Both the position numbers and the translations under genes were made by a program. A stretch of 7,808 nt of DNA from positions 1-7,808 of the forward strand of contig JBNJFJ010000094.1 in the NCBI GenBank assembly GCA_051746745.1. Reading direction: 5' to 3'. Each line of letters begins with the position of its first letter. Position 1 is the stretch's first letter. The notes below the pieces were generated by a model that was given only the letters and a program-made list of their open reading frames with translations, made no database searches and was not told the DNA's origin. Below, in pieces: positions 6,106-7,808 of this stretch. Source of the stretch: Halolactibacillus sp051746745. Its GTDB lineage: Bacteria > Bacillota > Bacilli > Bacillales > Amphibacillaceae.

Positions 6106-7506
6106 CTATCCTTTAAATTCAGCCACTAGACCTTGCGTTGACTTCTTCGCATCACCAAACAACATCCGGGTATTGTCATTAAAGAAGAGCGGATTATCAA
6201 TCCCCGCAAAACCAGGCTTCATTGAGCGTTTCATCACAATAACCGTGCGAGCTTTATCGACATCAATCACCGGCATACCGTAGATCGGTGACGTTTCATC
6301 TGTGCGAGCGGCCGGATTAACGACGTCATTGGCCCCAATCACAATCGCAATATCGACATTATCGATGTTTGGATTAACATCATCCATTTCTTTGAGCTGT
6401 TCGTAAGGGACATTTGCTTCTGCGAGTAACACGTTCATATGTCCAGGCATCCGACCGGCGACCGGGTGGACAGCGAAGTTCACTTCCGTACCATTTGCTT
6501 CTAATTGATCGGCTAACTCTTGGATCGCGTGCTGCGCTTGGGCAACCGCCATACCGTACCCAGGGACAACGAGGACATTACTCGCCGCTTCAAGCATCAA
6601 GTAAGCATCTTCAACAGACACTGGCTTCGCTTCACCTTGAAAACCACCACCCGCACTTGATTTACTTGCGCCAAAGCCACTAAAGAGGACATTTGTTAAT
6701 TTACGGTTCATTGATTTACACATAATATTCGTTAGAATAATCCCACTTGAACCAACAAGGGCACCGGCGACGATTAAGACGTTATTTGAAATAACAAAAC
6801 CAGCCGCACACGCTGCCATCCCACTAAATGAGTTCAGCAGTGAGATTACAACCGGCATATCCCCACCGCCAATCGGAATAACAAAGGTAATGCCTAGAAT
6901 ACAAGCCACAAGAATCGTCGCAATCACTAAGAGATAACTATCTATGCTCAAAGATTCACGTAAAGGTCCAAATAAAGCCGCTGAACTGATGAGTAACGCC
7001 ACTAACAGCACATTAACAAACTGTTGACCAGGGTATTGAATTGCTTTACTTGGGAGTTTTTCTGATAACTTACCCCAAGCAACAAGTGACCCGGTAAACG
7101 TTGCCCCACCAATCACGATGGTCAGGATAATAATCAGTAAAGACAAGACATCAGCATCCATATACGTATTGGTGACGGTATAGCGATGATATTCTGACCA
7201 ACCGACGAGTAAACTAGCCGCCCCACCAAAACCATTAAATAAAGCGACCATCTCTGGCATCGCCGTCATCGCCACAAGCCTTGCGGCCATGGCACCAACG
7301 ATTGAACCGGCGATCATACCGATCGCAATCCATTGCCATTCTAAAACACTTTGACTGACGAGTGCCGTTACAATCGCAATCAACATCCCGACAGCTGAGA
7401 TGAGATTTCCTTTTCTTGCTTGGTCAGCTTTTCCTAACATTTTTAATCCGAAGACGAAGAAAATGGCTGAGACAATATATAATCCATTAATCACTGTTTC
7501 ATTCAT
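6106..7506 (-). CDS. pntB: NAD(P) transhydrogenase subunit beta
   Basis: A 466-residue protein, full length for PntB (Escherichia coli about 462). Residues 1-270 hold about eight or nine membrane helices of the proton channel, including MPEMVALFNGFGG (83-95) and IPIGGGDMPVVISLLNSFSGMAAC (210-233). The C-terminal NADP(H)-binding domain begins around 295 with VVPGYGMAVAQAQ (313-325), then HPVAGRMPGHMNVLLAEANVPYEQL (347-371), MDDVNPNIDNVDIAIVIGANDVVNPAA and the final MKRSMKPGFAGIDNPLFF (425-442), all canonical. It drives hydride transfer from NADH to NADP+ using the proton gradient, supplying NADPH at the membrane. The start overlaps the alpha-2 stop (ATGA), and AAGGAGG (7523-7517, minus strand) lies 10 nt before the ATG. 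Residue 91 is asparagine where the E. coli proton-channel histidine H91 lies, judged from memory. Confidence 0.96.
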   Translation of the reverse strand: MNETVINGLYIVSAIFFVFGLKMLGKADQARKGNLISAVGMLIAIVTALVSQSVLEWQWIAIGMIAGSIVGAMAARLVAMTAMPEMVALFNGFGGAASLLVGWSEYHRYTVTNTYMDADVLSLLIIILTIVIGGATFTGSLVAWGKLSEKLPSKAIQYPGQQFVNVLLVALLISSAALFGPLRESLSIDSYLLVIATILVACILGITFVIPIGGGDMPVVISLLNSFSGMAACAAGFVISNNVLIVAGALVGSSGIILTNIMCKSMNRKLTNVLFSGFGASKSSAGGGFQGEAKPVSVEDAYLMLEAASNVLVVPGYGMAVAQAQHAIQELADQLEANGTEVNFAVHPVAGRMPGHMNVLLAEANVPYEQLKEMDDVNPNIDNVDIAIVIGANDVVNPAARTDETSPIYGMPVIDVDKARTVIVMKRSMKPGFAGIDNPLFFNDNTRMLFGDAKKSTQGLVAEFKG

Positions 7507-7808
7507 GAGACTTGGTCCTCCTTCTTACCTGTATTAAACATCGATAACATCCGGTCGGTGACCATATAACCACCGACGACGTTAATCGTCGCAAAAAACA
7601 CTGATAACGTCCCTAAGATAATCGTCATCACTTCACCATCAACAACAAAAGCGCCAGACAGGCTAAGAATCGCCCCGACAATCGTAATGCCTGAGATGGC
7701 GTTTGAGCCTGACATCAACGGTGTATGTAGTTGTGCTGGTACTTTAGAAATAAGTTCAAAACCTAAAAACGAAGCTAATATTAACACAAACACGAGCATC
7801 ATACCCAT
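7503..7808 (-). CDS. pntAB: NAD(P) transhydrogenase alpha-2 subunit (membrane part of PntA), 5' end at window edge
   Basis: About 101 residues with three membrane helices (roughly 3-20, 37-58, 60-86) and a charged tail. KVPAQLHTPLMSGSNAISG (22-40) is the signature of the membrane domain of the transhydrogenase alpha chain. The length shows the split form: in many Bacillota alpha is divided into a soluble NAD-binding alpha-1 and this small membrane alpha-2, with alpha-1 expected just beyond the right edge. The first ATG falls on the last bases of the window, so the true start may be there, at an in-frame ATG a few codons in (7802 or 7799), or upstream beyond the edge. Its stop overlaps the pntB start by 4 nt, so the two are coupled and made in equal amounts. 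Confidence 0.93.
   Translation of the reverse strand: MGMMLVFVLILASFLGFELISKVPAQLHTPLMSGSNAISGITIVGAILSLSGAFVVDGEVMTIILGTLSVFFATINVVGGYMVTDRMLSMFNTGKKEDQVS

Noticed and set aside
6080..6683. Plus-strand open frames opposite pntB (6080-6283 and 6414-6683)
   Set aside because: Antisense to the canonical NADP-binding domain of PntB.

Overview
The window looks like chromosome of a Bacillota (Firmicutes) bacterium of the Bacillales type. The base composition leans A/T by eye, ribosome binding sites are strong AAGGAGG/AAAGGGG types, and the LiaR/VraR, LiaF and PspA/LiaH proteins are typical of this group. I could not assign a genus or species. No mobile element, CRISPR array, tRNA or rRNA was seen.

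Layout. (1) Positions 1-953, minus strand: the 5' part (317 residues) of a renalase-like FAD-dependent oxidoreductase that runs off the left edge. (2) About 215 bp of divergent intergenic DNA. (3) Positions 1170-6013, plus strand: a seven-gene cell-envelope-stress operon in the order liaI-like, liaH (PspA/IM30), liaF, liaS, liaR, a HAAS/DUF1700 membrane protein and a membrane-anchored DUF4097 protein. A strong hairpin with a poor T-tract lies between liaH and liaF. (4) A bidirectional terminator at about 6019-6054. (5) Positions 6106-7808, minus strand: pntB and the membrane part of pntA (alpha-2), the proton-translocating NAD(P) transhydrogenase, continuing off the right edge.

How the genes fit together. 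LiaS is a short intramembrane-sensing histidine kinase, LiaR its response regulator and LiaF the membrane inhibitor. In the known Bacillus system, stress from cell-wall antibiotics relieves LiaF inhibition, and LiaR-P activates the operon's own first promoter, giving large amounts of LiaI (membrane anchor) and LiaH (phage-shock coat protein). The hairpin after liaH would let the two effectors be made in excess over the signalling proteins. In Bacillus subtilis liaG (DUF4097) lies between liaH and liaF; here a DUF4097 protein sits at the 3' end, paired with a HAAS-domain membrane protein. This rearranged module is the most unusual part of the window. The transhydrogenase makes NADPH from NADH using the proton gradient and belongs to a separate, convergent operon.
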